64,000 nt of DNA from Streptomyces orinoci (lineage in GTDB: Bacteria > Actinomycetota > Actinomycetes > Streptomycetales > Streptomycetaceae). Below the pieces are notes generated by a model, which made no database searches, was not told the DNA's origin, and saw nothing but the letters and a program-made list of their open reading frames with translations. The stretch spans positions 1,302,001 through 1,366,000 of the forward strand of contig NZ_PHNC01000029.1 of assembly GCF_003121295.1 (NCBI RefSeq), read 5' to 3'. This document shows, in pieces, positions 18,902-28,083 of the stretch (positions within the stretch are counted from its first letter, which is position 1; each line of letters begins with the position of its first letter). A program made the position numbers and the translations under genes.

Positions 18902-20092
18902 GTGCCCGCACCGAACGACGATCCCCGCACCGCCTTCGCCGCCCTGCTCACCGAGGAGGGCCAGGCCCTGCTGGCCGGGCTGCGCGACTACGACCCGGCC
19001 CGGGAACTGGCCACCGCCACCCGGCTGCGCCGGGAGCACGCCCCGGAGCTGGTGTCGGCGGCACTGGGGCAGGCGCGGCTGCGGCAGCGCGCGGTGGCCA
19101 AGTTCGGCGCCGAGGACGCCGGCCGGATGTTCTTCACCCCCAACGGCGTGGAACAGGCCACCCGCGCCTCGGTGGCCGCCCACCGCGCCCGGCGCTTCGC
19201 CGCGCTGGGGGTACGCCGGCTGGCCGACCTCTGCTGTGGCATCGGCGGTGACGCCATCGCGCTGGCCCGCGCCGGGGTCTCTGTGCTCGCCGTCGATCGC
19301 GACCCGCTGACCTGCGAGGTGGCCAGGGCCAATGCGGCCGCGCTGGGCCTGGCCGGGCTGATCGAGGTGCGCTGCGCCGATGTGACGGAGGTGGACACCG
19401 CCGGGTACGACGCCGTCTTCGTGGACCCCGCCCGCCGCGGCGGCCGCGGCCGCATTTTCGACCCGGAGGCGTACTCGCCGCCGCTGTCCTGGGCCGTGGA
19501 GGCCGCCCGTACCGCCCCGTACGCCGCCCTGAAGATCGCCCCCGGGGTGCCCCACGAGGCCATCCCCGAGGACGCGGAGGCGGAGTGGATCTCCGACGCC
19601 GGGGACGTCAAGGAGGCCGTTCTGTGGTTCGGCACCGAGCCGGGCGCCCGGCGGGCGACCCTGCTGCCCGGCGGTGCCTCGCTCACCGGCGAGGGCCTGC
19701 CGGATCCGGCGGTGCGCCCGGTGGGCCGCTACCTCTACGAGCCGGACGGCGCGGTGATCCGCGCCCATCTGGTCGCCGAGGCGGCCCGGGAGCTGGACGG
19801 CGGTCTGATCGACGAGACCATCGCCTACTTCACCGCCGACGCCCCGCGCCCGACGCCCTTTGCCACCGGCTATGAGATCACCGATGTGCTGCCCTTCAAC
19901 CTCAAGCGGCTGAAGGCGATTCTGCGCGAGCGCGCGGTGGGCGTGGCCGTCATCAAGAAGCGGGGCTCGGCCGTGGAACCGGAGGAACTACGCAAAAAGC
20001 TGCGGCTGGACGGGCCCAACTCCTGTGTGATCGTGCTCACTCGGGTGGCGGGAGCGCCCGCGATGCTGCTGGGGCGGCCCGTCGGCGAGTGA
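18902..20092 (+). CDS. Class I SAM-dependent methyltransferase with THUMP-like domain
   Basis: Predicted 396-aa protein. A helical N-terminal part is followed by a Rossmann methyltransferase core with the SAM motif LADLCCGIGGDAIALA, the acidic residue in VLAVDRDP, and a DPARRGGRGR motif resembling RNA methyltransferases. The C-terminal THUMP-like part contains NLKRLKAIL and KKRGSAVEPEELRKKL, which suggest RNA contact. The start is GTG at 18902; the ribosome site is weak and the divergent deacetylase begins about 95 bp away. An RNA target is inferred. Confidence 0.85.
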   Translation: MPAPNDDPRTAFAALLTEEGQALLAGLRDYDPARELATATRLRREHAPELVSAALGQARLRQRAVAKFGAEDAGRMFFTPNGVEQATRASVAAHRARRFAALGVRRLADLCCGIGGDAIALARAGVSVLAVDRDPLTCEVARANAAALGLAGLIEVRCADVTEVDTAGYDAVFVDPARRGGRGRIFDPEAYSPPLSWAVEAARTAPYAALKIAPGVPHEAIPEDAEAEWISDAGDVKEAVLWFGTEPGARRATLLPGGASLTGEGLPDPAVRPVGRYLYEPDGAVIRAHLVAEAARELDGGLIDETIAYFTADAPRPTPFATGYEITDVLPFNLKRLKAILRERAVGVAVIKKRGSAVEPEELRKKLRLDGPNSCVIVLTRVAGAPAMLLGRPVGE

Positions 20093-20101
20093 GGCCCACC
20101 C

Positions 20102-20470
20102 TCACCCCAGCTCGGTGAGCTCCTCCGCATAGACCGTGGCCAGCGGCTGCGGGCCCACATACTGCTGGCAGTTGCACCGTCCCGGCTCGAAACGGACCGG
20201 CTTGCGGTCGGCGTCCCAGGCGACCGGAACCTCAACCGTCTCATGGCACTTGCCCTGTTTGTCGTGCTTCGCCAGGTGGTGCCCACAACCGCACACCGCG
20301 GCGGGCGGTTTGCCCGCCGCCTCCAGCTCGGCACGCTCCCTGCGCTGGGCCTCCATCAGCTCCAGCTTGCGCTTGTGCCGCACCCTCAGCGCGGACTTGG
20401 CGTTGTCGCGGAGCGACGCGGCGACGGCCCCAATGGGACCGATGGCAATGAACACCCACCACCACTGCAC
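20102..20470 (-). CDS. Cys/His-rich membrane-tethered protein of unknown function
   Basis: Predicted 122-aa protein from GTG 20470, which follows GGGGGAG. It has an N-terminal hydrophobic helix (WWWVFIAIGPIGAVAAS) and a charged coiled-coil-like stretch (residues 28-52). The C-terminal half is rich in potential metal ligands: C60, C62, H64, H65, H69, C75, H76, C99 and C101. A zinc or iron-sulfur binding fold is likely by pattern. I do not recognise the family's function. Confidence 0.75.
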   Translation of the reverse strand: MQWWWVFIAIGPIGAVAASLRDNAKSALRVRHKRKLELMEAQRRERAELEAAGKPPAAVCGCGHHLAKHDKQGKCHETVEVPVAWDADRKPVRFEPGRCNCQQYVGPQPLATVYAEELTELG

Positions 20471-20566
20471 GCCGGCTCCCCCTCTCCTGTCATAGCTGGG
20501 CAACAGGATAAGGGCCGCCCGACGGGCGTCGAAGGGGCCGGAGACGGCGAACCGGGGTCGTCCGGA

Positions 20567-21079
20567 TCAACCGGTCCGGCGCGCGTAGTAGTGCACCATG
20601 ACCGCCCCGAGCAGCGGCCCCCACAGCAGCAGCGGCGAGTAGAGCACGATGATCAGCCCGTACCCCCAGTCGCTGACGTCCATGTCCGCGTGCAGGGAGG
20701 ACCAGACGAAGAGCACACCGTAGACCGTCACCGCCAGCGCCCCCAGCGCGGCGGGCACCACCGCGGCCGCCACCGGCACCCGCCTGCCGCGCAGCAACGG
20801 CAGCCAGCGCGGCCAGACTTCGCCCCACGGCTGCACCAGGCCCAGGCTGAGGAAGGCCAGTGCCTCGGCGAACAGGCTCAGCCCCACCAGCGCCACCGTC
20901 CCCCACCCCGGCACATGCATCTGCCTCAGCTCGGAGCGGCCCAGCCCCACCGGGATCCCCACCGCGATGGCCACCCGCCACAGCCCCGAGGGCACCGCGG
21001 TCAGCGCCGCGACGTGCGCCGCCCGGCTCGCCCAGCGGGGCACGCCGGGAACGGTACGGAAGGCGGATCTCACGGACAT
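20567..21079 (-). CDS. Four-helix membrane protein of unknown function
   Basis: Predicted 170-aa integral membrane protein with about four hydrophobic segments, one containing VALVGLSLFAEALAFLSLG and another GLIIVLYSPLLLWGPLLG. The ATG at 21079 has GGGAG upstream. No enzymatic motifs are visible. Just upstream (21164-21208) lie two copies of GCCGATCGGCAGA 32 bp apart. Confidence 0.75.
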   Translation of the reverse strand: MSVRSAFRTVPGVPRWASRAAHVAALTAVPSGLWRVAIAVGIPVGLGRSELRQMHVPGWGTVALVGLSLFAEALAFLSLGLVQPWGEVWPRWLPLLRGRRVPVAAAVVPAALGALAVTVYGVLFVWSSLHADMDVSDWGYGLIIVLYSPLLLWGPLLGAVMVHYYARRTG

Positions 21080-21230
21080 GGCAACTCCCTGGCAGCGAGC
21101 GCCCGTTCTCCCTTGGACCGGGCGGCACTTCAGCCTCGCCCGGCCACCGCCCGCACACCATCGGCCGATCGGCAGACCGTGCCGCCGCCCCGTCCGCCGA
21201 TCGGCAGAGCCGGCCGCCGGAGCCGGGCCG

Positions 21231-22073
21231 TCAGCCGGTGAACGCCGCCCGGTGGTCCCTGGCCCACTCGGCGAAGCCGGTGGCCGGGCGGCCCAGTACC
21301 CGGGGCAGGTCGTCGCTGAACACCTCGGCGCGGCCGTCCCGTACCGCCTCGACCCCCGCCATCACCTGGTCCACAAAGGCGGGGTCCGGCCGGTAGGCCA
21401 GCATCTGTTGGCGCAGCCGCTCCAGGGGTATGTCCGCCAGGGTGACGGGACGGCCCAACTCGGCGCTCAGCACGGCCGCCTGCTCCCCGGCGCTGATCAG
21501 TTCCGGTCCGGTGAGGGTGTACGCCCGCCCCTGGTGCCGATCGGAAGTGAGCGCCAGCACCGCCACCTCGGCGACATCCCTGGGGTCCACCACGCCCAGC
21601 CGGCCGGAGCCGAAGCGGTTGGGCGCCGGCTCGCCGGCCCGGATCGCCGGGGCCCACTCCAGGGCGTTGGAGGCGAAGGCGGACGGCCGCAGAAAGGTCC
21701 AGCCCAACCCGCTTTCCCGGGCGGCCCGTTCACCCGCCTCATGCCAGGGCGGCGGCTCCGCCCCCGCCATGCCGATCGAGGACAGCTTGACCACCCGGCG
21801 CACCCCGGCCGCCCGGGCCGCGCCGATCAGCGCCCGGTCATGGTCCGGGATCTCCGGTCCGGCGCCGGACAGCGCGAACACCGCCGTGGCGCCGTGCACC
21901 GCCCGCTCCAGCGAGGCGGTGTCCCCGAAGTCGCCCGCGACCACCTCCACTTCGTCCGGCAGGCGGGCGGCGGCCGGATTGCGGGTCATGGCCCGCACCG
22001 GCTCCCCACGCGCGATGAGCTGACGTACCACTTGGCTGCCGATGGTGCCGGTGGCACCGGTGATCAGGATCAT
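21231..22073 (-). CDS. NAD(P)H-binding NmrA/atypical SDR protein
   Basis: Predicted 280-aa protein with an N-terminal ITGATGTIG cofactor motif and LSSIGM in place of the classical YxxxK active site. This matches the atypical SDRs that bind NAD(P) and often act as redox sensors or quinone/azo reductases. It diverges from an AraC-type regulator whose start lies 102 bp away, so it is the likely regulated partner. The substrate is unknown. Confidence 0.88.
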   Translation of the reverse strand: MILITGATGTIGSQVVRQLIARGEPVRAMTRNPAAARLPDEVEVVAGDFGDTASLERAVHGATAVFALSGAGPEIPDHDRALIGAARAAGVRRVVKLSSIGMAGAEPPPWHEAGERAARESGLGWTFLRPSAFASNALEWAPAIRAGEPAPNRFGSGRLGVVDPRDVAEVAVLALTSDRHQGRAYTLTGPELISAGEQAAVLSAELGRPVTLADIPLERLRQQMLAYRPDPAFVDQVMAGVEAVRDGRAEVFSDDLPRVLGRPATGFAEWARDHRAAFTG

Positions 22074-22175
22074 GCGTTCACCGTGCCGGACGGCCGCCGG
22101 CGGCCACTAGGAAGTTCCGGCACAGTTGCGGCCCGGAAGGGGGCGGGTGGCGGGGCGGCGGGTTAGCGTGCCGGG

Positions 22176-22964
22176 GTGAGTACGAGCGTGCAAGCACCGG
22201 CCAGGGTGCCGGTTCCGGTGCCGCTGCGGCCCTGGGTCGCCGGAGCGGAGATCCTCTCCTACCCGGCCGCCGGCCACCGTCCGATCGTCCATCTGCCCGA
22301 CGGTGCCGCCGCCTTGACCTACTGCAAGGGCCGCCTGGTGGTCACCGGACCGCGCACCCGGGCCGGTTATGTGCCCGCCAAGGAGGTGCGGCAGGCGGTA
22401 CGCATCCGCCTCCGCCCCGGCCATGCGCTGCCCGTGCTGGGCGTGCCGCTGAGCGCGCTCACCGACCAGGCCATCGGGCTGGACGAGCTGTGGGGGCCGT
22501 CCGGTCACCGGCTGGCCGAGGAGCTGCGGGGGCTGGGCCCCGGCCCGGAGCCGGTGCTGCGCCGGCTGCGGGGTGCGCTGCTGGACCGGGCCGACGGGCA
22601 GCGGACCGGGGAGCTGGACAACGCCGCGCTGGTGTACGCGGCCGCGCGCCGGCTGGGCACGGCCCGGCCGCATGCGCTGCCCGAGATCGCCCGCGAACTG
22701 GGCGTCAGTGAACGGCACCTGCGCACCCTGTTCACCCGGGGTACGGGCCTGAACCCCCGGCTCTACGGGCGCATCGCCCGGGTCCGGCGGGCCCTGGCCA
22801 CGGTCACCGGCGCCGACGGGGCCCGGGCGGCCGGCGAGGCCGGGTATTACGACCAGTCCCATATGGGGGCGGAGTTCCGGGCGTTGATGGGGGTCTCCCC
22901 CAGCGCCTACCGGGCCGGACGGCTGCCGGAGCCCCGGCCCTGCGGGACGCCTCCCAACGCCTAG
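22176..22964 (+). CDS. AraC-family transcriptional regulator
   Basis: Predicted 262-aa regulator. An N-terminal domain of about 170 residues is followed by an AraC/XylS double helix-turn-helix, with the first helix pair in LPEIARELGVSERHLRTLF and the second around AAGEAGYYDQSHMGAEFR. GTG at 22176 is the start. The stop overlaps nadE's stop by 4 bp (convergent). Divergent from the NmrA-like gene, which it probably controls. Confidence 0.88.
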   Translation: MSTSVQAPARVPVPVPLRPWVAGAEILSYPAAGHRPIVHLPDGAAALTYCKGRLVVTGPRTRAGYVPAKEVRQAVRIRLRPGHALPVLGVPLSALTDQAIGLDELWGPSGHRLAEELRGLGPGPEPVLRRLRGALLDRADGQRTGELDNAALVYAAARRLGTARPHALPEIARELGVSERHLRTLFTRGTGLNPRLYGRIARVRRALATVTGADGARAAGEAGYYDQSHMGAEFRALMGVSPSAYRAGRLPEPRPCGTPPNA

Positions 22965-23791
22965 GGCGCGATGGGCAGTTGGCGCTTGTGGGCGGTGAGG
23001 TGGTACCGGGCGGCGATTTTCTCGAACGCTTCGGGGGCCACCGGCTTGCCCTCCAGGAAGTCGTCGATGTCGTCGTAGGTGACGCCGAGCGCGTCCTCGT
23101 CGGCCTTGCCCGGGGACAGGGTTTCCAGGTCGGCCGTGGGGGTCTTCCACACCAGCTCGGCGGGGGCGCCCAGGGCCTCCGCCAGGGCGCGCACCCGGCG
23201 CTTGGTCAGGCCGGTGAGCGGAACGAGGTCGGCGGCGCCGTCACCGAACTTGGTGAAGAAGCCGGAGACCGCCTCGGCGGCGTGGTCGGTGCCCACCACC
23301 AGGCCGTTGTGCGCGCCGGCCACCGCATACTGGGCGATCATGCGCTGCCGCGCCTTGATATTGCCGTGGACAAAGTCCTGGTGACCGGCGTCACGGAAAC
23401 CCACCCCGGCAGCCAGCGTGGCCTGGAGCGCGGCGTCGCTCGCGGGCTTGATGTCCACGGTCAGTACCTGGTCGGGGCGGATGAAGGAGAGCGCGAGCTG
23501 GGCGTCACGCTCATCGGCCTGGACCCCGTAGGGCAGCCGCATCGCATAGAACCGCGCCGGGTGCCCGGCCGCCCTGGCCCGCTCCACCGCGAGCTGGCAC
23601 AGCCGGCCGGTGGTGGTGGAGTCCACGCCGCCGCTGATGCCGAGCACCAGGGAGGACAGACCGGTGGCGGTCAGCCGCTCGGTGAGGAAGGCCACCCGGC
23701 GTTCGATCTCCCGCTCCGCCTGGAAGACCTCGGCGACCTGGAGGTCCCGGGCGATCTCCTGTTGCAGGGCTATGGACGCCGGCTCGCTCAC
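22961..23791 (-). CDS. nadE: Ammonia-dependent NAD synthetase
   Basis: Predicted 276-aa enzyme that amidates nicotinic acid adenine dinucleotide to NAD with ATP and ammonia. The N-type ATP pyrophosphatase loop SGGVDS is at 53-58, with KARQRMIAQYAVAG and GTDHAAEAVSGFFTKFGDG downstream, both typical of NadE. No glutaminase domain is fused, so ammonia is the nitrogen source. Start GTG 23791 after GGAG. Three 18-bp direct repeats lie just upstream. Confidence 0.96.
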   Translation of the reverse strand: MSEPASIALQQEIARDLQVAEVFQAEREIERRVAFLTERLTATGLSSLVLGISGGVDSTTTGRLCQLAVERARAAGHPARFYAMRLPYGVQADERDAQLALSFIRPDQVLTVDIKPASDAALQATLAAGVGFRDAGHQDFVHGNIKARQRMIAQYAVAGAHNGLVVGTDHAAEAVSGFFTKFGDGAADLVPLTGLTKRRVRALAEALGAPAELVWKTPTADLETLSPGKADEDALGVTYDDIDDFLEGKPVAPEAFEKIAARYHLTAHKRQLPIAP

Positions 23792-23816
23792 GTCTGCTCC
23801 TTGATTCCGTCTGATT

Positions 23817-23870
23817 CCGTCTCGCGGTGCGCTTCCGTCTCACGGTGCGGTCCCGTCTTACGTTGCGCTG
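23817..23870. repeat. Three 18-bp tandem repeats upstream of nadE
   Basis: CCGTCTCGCGGTGCGCTT, CCGTCTCACGGTGCGGTC and CCGTCTTACGTTGCGCTG follow one another without gaps; a shorter CCGTCTGATT precedes them. They begin 26 bp upstream of the nadE start and end before the hydrolase stop codon. Confidence 0.8.
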
Positions 23871-23882
23871 TCGCGGCCCACC

Positions 23883-24632
23883 CTACCCAGCGGGTGTCCG
23901 GGGGCTCAGGGACGCCAGCAGGGCCGCCAGCTCGACGGGCCGGGAGAGCATGGGCCAGTGCCCGGTGGGCAGGTGGTGCACCTCCATCCCGGCCAGCGGC
24001 GCGAACAGCGGATGCCCGCTGTCCGCCCACTGGCGCACCTGCTCCGGTGTGGAGGTGCAGCTGATCAGCGAACGCGGCACCGGCGGCAGCCCCTTGGGCA
24101 GCTCCAGGCTGCCGGTGGCCGCCGCGAAGGGTTCCGGGGTGGCCAACCGGCGCAGCCGGGCGAGGTGTTCGCCGGTGAGCCCGGCCAGCTCACCGTCGTC
24201 GGGCCGGTCGAAGGGCGGCGGGGGCAGCATCCGGCCCTCGCCCCGCTCGGCCACCTGCCGGCGCCATTCCTCCTGGGCCTCCCGGGGGTTGGCGTCCAGC
24301 ACCGACACCCCGGCGGGCAGCGGGGCGCTGTCCAGATACACCAGCCGCGCGATCCGGCCGGGCAGCCGCTCGGCGGCACCGGTGACCGGCACGGTCGCCC
24401 CGCTGTGTGCCACCAGCAGCACCTCGCGCAGATCATGGTCCTCGATCAGCCGCACCAGGTCGGTGATGTGTGTCTCCACCCCGACCCCGGGCGCCGCCTC
24501 CCCGGCCCGCTCACCGACTCCGGTCAGCGTCACCGGGTACACCGTGTGCCCGGCGGCCCGCAGCTCACGGGCCACTTCCTCCCAGACCCAGGCGCCCAGC
24601 CAGAACCCGGGAACCAGCACCATCGCCGTCAT
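23883..24632 (-). CDS. Alpha/beta hydrolase
   Basis: Predicted 249-aa alpha/beta-hydrolase fold enzyme. The oxyanion segment VLVPGFWLGAWVW is near the N terminus, the nucleophile is Ser77 in VAHSGAT, and a catalytic histidine sits in LPTGHWPML. This resembles salicylate esterase/methylesterase-like hydrolases of plants and bacteria (PGFWLG...W pattern). The substrate is unknown. It lies about 90 bp upstream of nadE in the same direction. Confidence 0.88.
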   Translation of the reverse strand: MTAMVLVPGFWLGAWVWEEVARELRAAGHTVYPVTLTGVGERAGEAAPGVGVETHITDLVRLIEDHDLREVLLVAHSGATVPVTGAAERLPGRIARLVYLDSAPLPAGVSVLDANPREAQEEWRRQVAERGEGRMLPPPPFDRPDDGELAGLTGEHLARLRRLATPEPFAAATGSLELPKGLPPVPRSLISCTSTPEQVRQWADSGHPLFAPLAGMEVHHLPTGHWPMLSRPVELAALLASLSPRTPAG

Positions 24633-24815
24633 CGCCGCACCCCTCTCGGTCTTATCGCCCGCATGCTAGGGACCATGGCGGACACCGGGTGTCCTCAATC
24701 CCTTCCGATCCCCCGTGCGCCCCTCCCCACAAGAGTGAGGACAGGTGCACCGCCCGCCCGGCGGGGCAGCCTGAGTGTGCTCAACCCACCTCAAACGCCT
24801 TTCAGGAGAGCCGAG

Positions 24816-25013
24816 TTGAACACCTTCCGACGGGTCGCGACCACCCTCGCCGCTGCCGCCCTGCTGGCCCTCGGCAGTCTGGCCCTGGCCACCCCCTCCC
24901 AGGCGAACGACAATGACCGGCACCCCGGCCGCTGTGAATGCGCCCACGGGGTCTCGGATGACACGCTGGACACCGCGGCCGGCCTGGTGCAAACCCTGCA
25001 GACGATTCTGTAG
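24816..25013 (+). CDS. Small secreted peptide with TTG start
   Basis: Predicted 65-aa product. TTG at 24816 is preceded by AGGAG at ideal distance. The first 31 residues form a clear signal peptide (FRR, hydrophobic Ala/Leu core, cleavage after SQA). The mature part is about 34 residues, acidic, with a CEC pair (RCECAH) and an amphipathic end. No family was recognised. The GC-rich flanks contain no partner gene in the same direction for 200 bp. Confidence 0.65.
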   Translation: MNTFRRVATTLAAAALLALGSLALATPSQANDNDRHPGRCECAHGVSDDTLDTAAGLVQTLQTIL

Positions 25014-25212
25014 GGCCCGGTCGGCCTCCCGCCCGAGGTGACCGGCCGGACCACGTCCTACCCCGCATCGAGATCACCCGCGCCGGTCACCGAGGAGGCC
25101 ACTGGGGCCAACCGGCATCCGCCGCCGGACGGACCTCGGCGAACAGCTCCTGCTCCGGGAACCCGCAAAGTGCGGGTGCCGCACGGCAGAGCGGAGGGTT
25201 AGTCTCCACCGC

Positions 25213-25848
25213 ATGTCTCGGTGGGAATGGGCGGAAATAGTCATTGACGGGAGCGCACCCGAGGGGGTGCGGGTGAGGCGGTCTCCGGAGGGATACGGCA
25301 CCAAGGACACGGCCTACCGGGCGCTTCAGCGATATCTGCTGGACCGGAAGCTCGAGGGTTCGCCCTCGCACACCGCCGCCTGGGACCTGGTGGCGGAGAC
25401 CGTAAGCCCGCTTCCGGACCCGGTCGCGGTGCCGGGGGCGGTCTGGCTGCTCCGCCGGGCCGGGGCGGCGAAGCGGATGACGGTGGAGGTCCCGGACGGG
25501 ACGGGAGTACCGCGCCCCGTGACCGTGCGGCTGGGCGCGCCCGCCGCCGTGCGGGGCGGCAAGGGGCCGTCGTCGGGGACCTGGGTGGCGGTGCTGGGTG
25601 TGCTGTTCCTGGTCCTGGGAGCGCTGATGATTTACTTCAGCACCGCCGGGGACAAGGATGTGCTGGTGTGGCAGGGGCATGTGGTGGCCCCCAACGACCG
25701 CTGTCTGGGGGCCGAGAACCGGCGGTGCGGCGATGTGGCCCATTCGGAACGGCGCTACCAGCCGGCCAGCGTCAACGGCCTGGTCGGCGGCAGCGTGTTC
25801 ACGGTGATGGGCGCGGGCTGCCTCTGGCTGGCCCGGCGGCAGGGCTGA
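25213..25848 (+). CDS. Two-helix membrane protein of unknown function
   Basis: Predicted 211-aa protein. Residues 1-120 are soluble and resemble no family I know. One hydrophobic helix (VAVLGVLFLVLGALMIYF) and a second near the C terminus (GLVGGSVFTVMGAGCLWLA) bracket an extracytoplasmic loop with two cysteines (DRCLGAENRRCGD) that could form a disulfide. It converges with the secreted protein gene 4 bp away. Confidence 0.7.
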   Translation: MSRWEWAEIVIDGSAPEGVRVRRSPEGYGTKDTAYRALQRYLLDRKLEGSPSHTAAWDLVAETVSPLPDPVAVPGAVWLLRRAGAAKRMTVEVPDGTGVPRPVTVRLGAPAAVRGGKGPSSGTWVAVLGVLFLVLGALMIYFSTAGDKDVLVWQGHVVAPNDRCLGAENRRCGDVAHSERRYQPASVNGLVGGSVFTVMGAGCLWLARRQG

Positions 25849-25852
25849 CGCA

Positions 25853-26443
25853 CTAACGCCGGTCGTCCCGAATGCGGTAACCGCCCTTGACCACCGCGCT
25901 GTCCGGGGCCGGGGCCATGCACTTGGTCAGCGGGGGCTCGTCTTTCCCGGTCGCCCCGGACAGGCCGATCCGGCTGGGGCCGGAGTGCTTTCCGGCGACA
26001 TAGAAGCTGACGCCCATCCGGATCGGCTTCCCGCCCTGCCAGTGCAGGAACTTCTTCCAGAAGGGCCCGGCATCGGTGAGCGTTCCGGTGACGGTGGCGA
26101 CGGGCCCGCCCACTCTTACGCAATCCACCTTGAAATCCCCCCAGTTGAACCAGGCGGGACCCTTCGGCCCGGTATAGCGGTGGCTGATGCGGAACGTCCC
26201 CCGGGAGCTCGCGGGGTTGAAGGGCTGGTCGCGGTCGAAGAGAGCCTGGGCGTTGACGGTGACCTGGATGTCGTTTCCGGCTTCCGGCCAGGCCATCCGG
26301 GCCCATCCCTTGATGCCGGCGGCCACCGGCTTGGCCACCGGCTTGGCCGCCGGTGCGGCCGTGGCAGCGGGGGTGCCGCCGACAAGCAGGGTCGCGGCGA
26401 GAAGCGCCAACAGGCCACCGCTACGTACTGAGTTGCCCCGCAT
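25853..26443 (-). CDS. Secreted protein of unknown function
   Basis: Predicted 196-aa protein. The signal peptide (RSGGLLALLAATLLVGG, then APA-type cleavage region) follows ATG 26443, which has a CGGAG site. The mature domain is rich in aromatic and Gly residues, with two cysteines (DCVRVGG and KCMAPAP) that could pair. No catalytic motif is visible. It shares orientation with the AraC gene upstream. Confidence 0.75.
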   Translation of the reverse strand: MRGNSVRSGGLLALLAATLLVGGTPAATAAPAAKPVAKPVAAGIKGWARMAWPEAGNDIQVTVNAQALFDRDQPFNPASSRGTFRISHRYTGPKGPAWFNWGDFKVDCVRVGGPVATVTGTLTDAGPFWKKFLHWQGGKPIRMGVSFYVAGKHSGPSRIGLSGATGKDEPPLTKCMAPAPDSAVVKGGYRIRDDRR

Positions 26444-26557
26444 GATGATTCTCCGCTCTGTTCCATGCCATGCCATTGGGATCGCCTCTGATCCTGGTCA
26501 ATGGCAGGCATCGGACCATCCCTCCCGGGGAGGAAGACCCTCCGCCCGGCGGCGGAA

Positions 26558-27604
26558 TCAGACCGGGGCGGCACCGTTGAGCGCCTGCCGCAGCGCACCG
26601 GGCGTATCCCCGTACCAGCGCTGCACCGCCCGCCGCAGGGCCCGCGCATTGGCATAACCGGTGCGCGTGGCAATGGAGTCGATGCTGAGGTCGGTGGTGC
26701 GCAGGAGTTGGGTGATCTGCTCGCGGCGTACGGACTCCACCTGTTCGCTCCAGGTGGTGCCGTGCTCGTCCAGGCGCCGTTGCAGGGTACGGGTGCTGAC
26801 GGCCAGCCGCTGGGCCACCGAGGCAAGGGTCACCGCGTCATCGGCGTACGCGGCCCGCAGGGCGACCTGGAAGGTGTCCAGCCAGCTGTGCAGGGGGATG
26901 GAGGCGGCCAGCGACTGTTCGGCGTGCCGCCTCAGCACCGTTGACAGGCCCGGTTGCGCATAGGGCGTCGCCGCGCGCAGATCGGAGGCGAGGAAGGTGA
27001 TGGAACTGACCGGCGCCTCGAAGTCGATGGCCCGGGTGCCGTAGAGCTCGACCAGGCTGCCATGGCGCCTGGGCGCCTTCGCCGCCAGGGCCACCCTGGT
27101 CGGCACCAGCTGCCGCCGGGCCGCCTCGCCGAGCCGCCGCTGATAGAGGCCGAGTGCGAAGGAGCGGATGGCGGAGGCGGCGTCATAGGTGAGGTCCGCC
27201 AGGTTCACATGGCTGATGGTGATCTGCTCGCCGTCCTCCACGATCTCGATCGCCTCGGTACCGGCGTCCGCGATGGTGGCCAGATAGGTGGAGGAGTCCC
27301 GGGCCCCGTCCAGAAGGGTGGGACCGGAGGTCAGCAGATAGTCCCAGAGCCCCAGGGATCCCAGCTGGGAGCGCCGCACCAGCAGGGGTGCGACCTCGGT
27401 CCAGGACGCCTTGACGACCATTAACTCCCAGACATGGATGGCCGAGGCGGAGGGAGTGCGATAGAGGTCGTCATTGAGGTACTCGGGCGCCAGCCCCAGG
27501 AGGTGCGCGTATTTGGCCCGGGGGATCCCGAGTTCGGCCGCACCGTCCACGACGAGGCGTGCGACGGCGGAGGATGTTGTCCCTTTGTCGGTACTCCCGG
27601 CCAC
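26558..27604 (-). CDS. AraC-family regulator with arabinose-binding-type N domain
   Basis: Predicted 348-aa protein of the OruR/ArgR-like AraC group. An N-terminal domain of about 230 residues is followed by a C-terminal AraC double helix-turn-helix (LASVAQRLAVSTRTLQRRL; then IDSIATRTGYANARALRRAVQRW). Start GTG 27604. It lies upstream of the secreted protein gene on the same strand, but the 114-bp gap leaves co-transcription open. No ligand can be assigned. Confidence 0.88.
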   Translation of the reverse strand: MAGSTDKGTTSSAVARLVVDGAAELGIPRAKYAHLLGLAPEYLNDDLYRTPSASAIHVWELMVVKASWTEVAPLLVRRSQLGSLGLWDYLLTSGPTLLDGARDSSTYLATIADAGTEAIEIVEDGEQITISHVNLADLTYDAASAIRSFALGLYQRRLGEAARRQLVPTRVALAAKAPRRHGSLVELYGTRAIDFEAPVSSITFLASDLRAATPYAQPGLSTVLRRHAEQSLAASIPLHSWLDTFQVALRAAYADDAVTLASVAQRLAVSTRTLQRRLDEHGTTWSEQVESVRREQITQLLRTTDLSIDSIATRTGYANARALRRAVQRWYGDTPGALRQALNGAAPV

Positions 27605-28083
27605 GATCGCCCAGCATAGGGCAGTGCGATGCGCCAGCCTGTTGCCGCTTCCTGGCGTAGGTTGTCCTCTCCCCGGCGCGGAGGGTCCCCTCTGGCGCGC
27701 ACGGTCCCCTTGCTGGCATCCCAGGGCACTCGGCCGGTGACGCTCGGTCCCCTAGCGTGGGGGTACCGCGCGGCGCCGGTGGTGTCTCACCAGGTTCCAG
27801 GCCGCTCAGCCGGCGCCGCGCATGTTCGCTCCGCTGAGGTTGGGGGTTGGGGTGCGCAGGGGTACGGGGGTCCCCTGCACCAACTCGGCTCCGGACGCGG
27901 CTTGTTGGCGGTACGGCCCCCTCAGGCGGCTCGCCGATGCGTTTCCGGGCGCCCCCTCAGGGGCGCGGGCAGCTCCTCACTCGCCTCCGGGCGCCCACCA
28001 GGGGCGCGGGGAACTGCGCGACCAGCCACGGACGGCGTGTACACGAGATACGACCGGAGGAGCCACGGTCCAATGGGCGGCCG
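27605..28083. other. 479-bp gene-free stretch with a dispersed repeat
   Basis: No gene with credible codon use and ribosome site is visible here. The right part (about 27955-28030) contains a copy of the dispersed GCGCAGTTCCCCGCGCCCC family in reverse orientation (GGGGCGCGGGGAACTGCGCG at about 28004). The left part is upstream DNA of the AraC gene. Confidence 0.6.

Noticed and set aside
23788..24030. 80-aa frame with HRETEAHRETES repeats
   Set aside because: It arises from the 18-bp DNA repeats (a multiple of three) and overlaps the hydrolase gene in another frame; no ribosome site.
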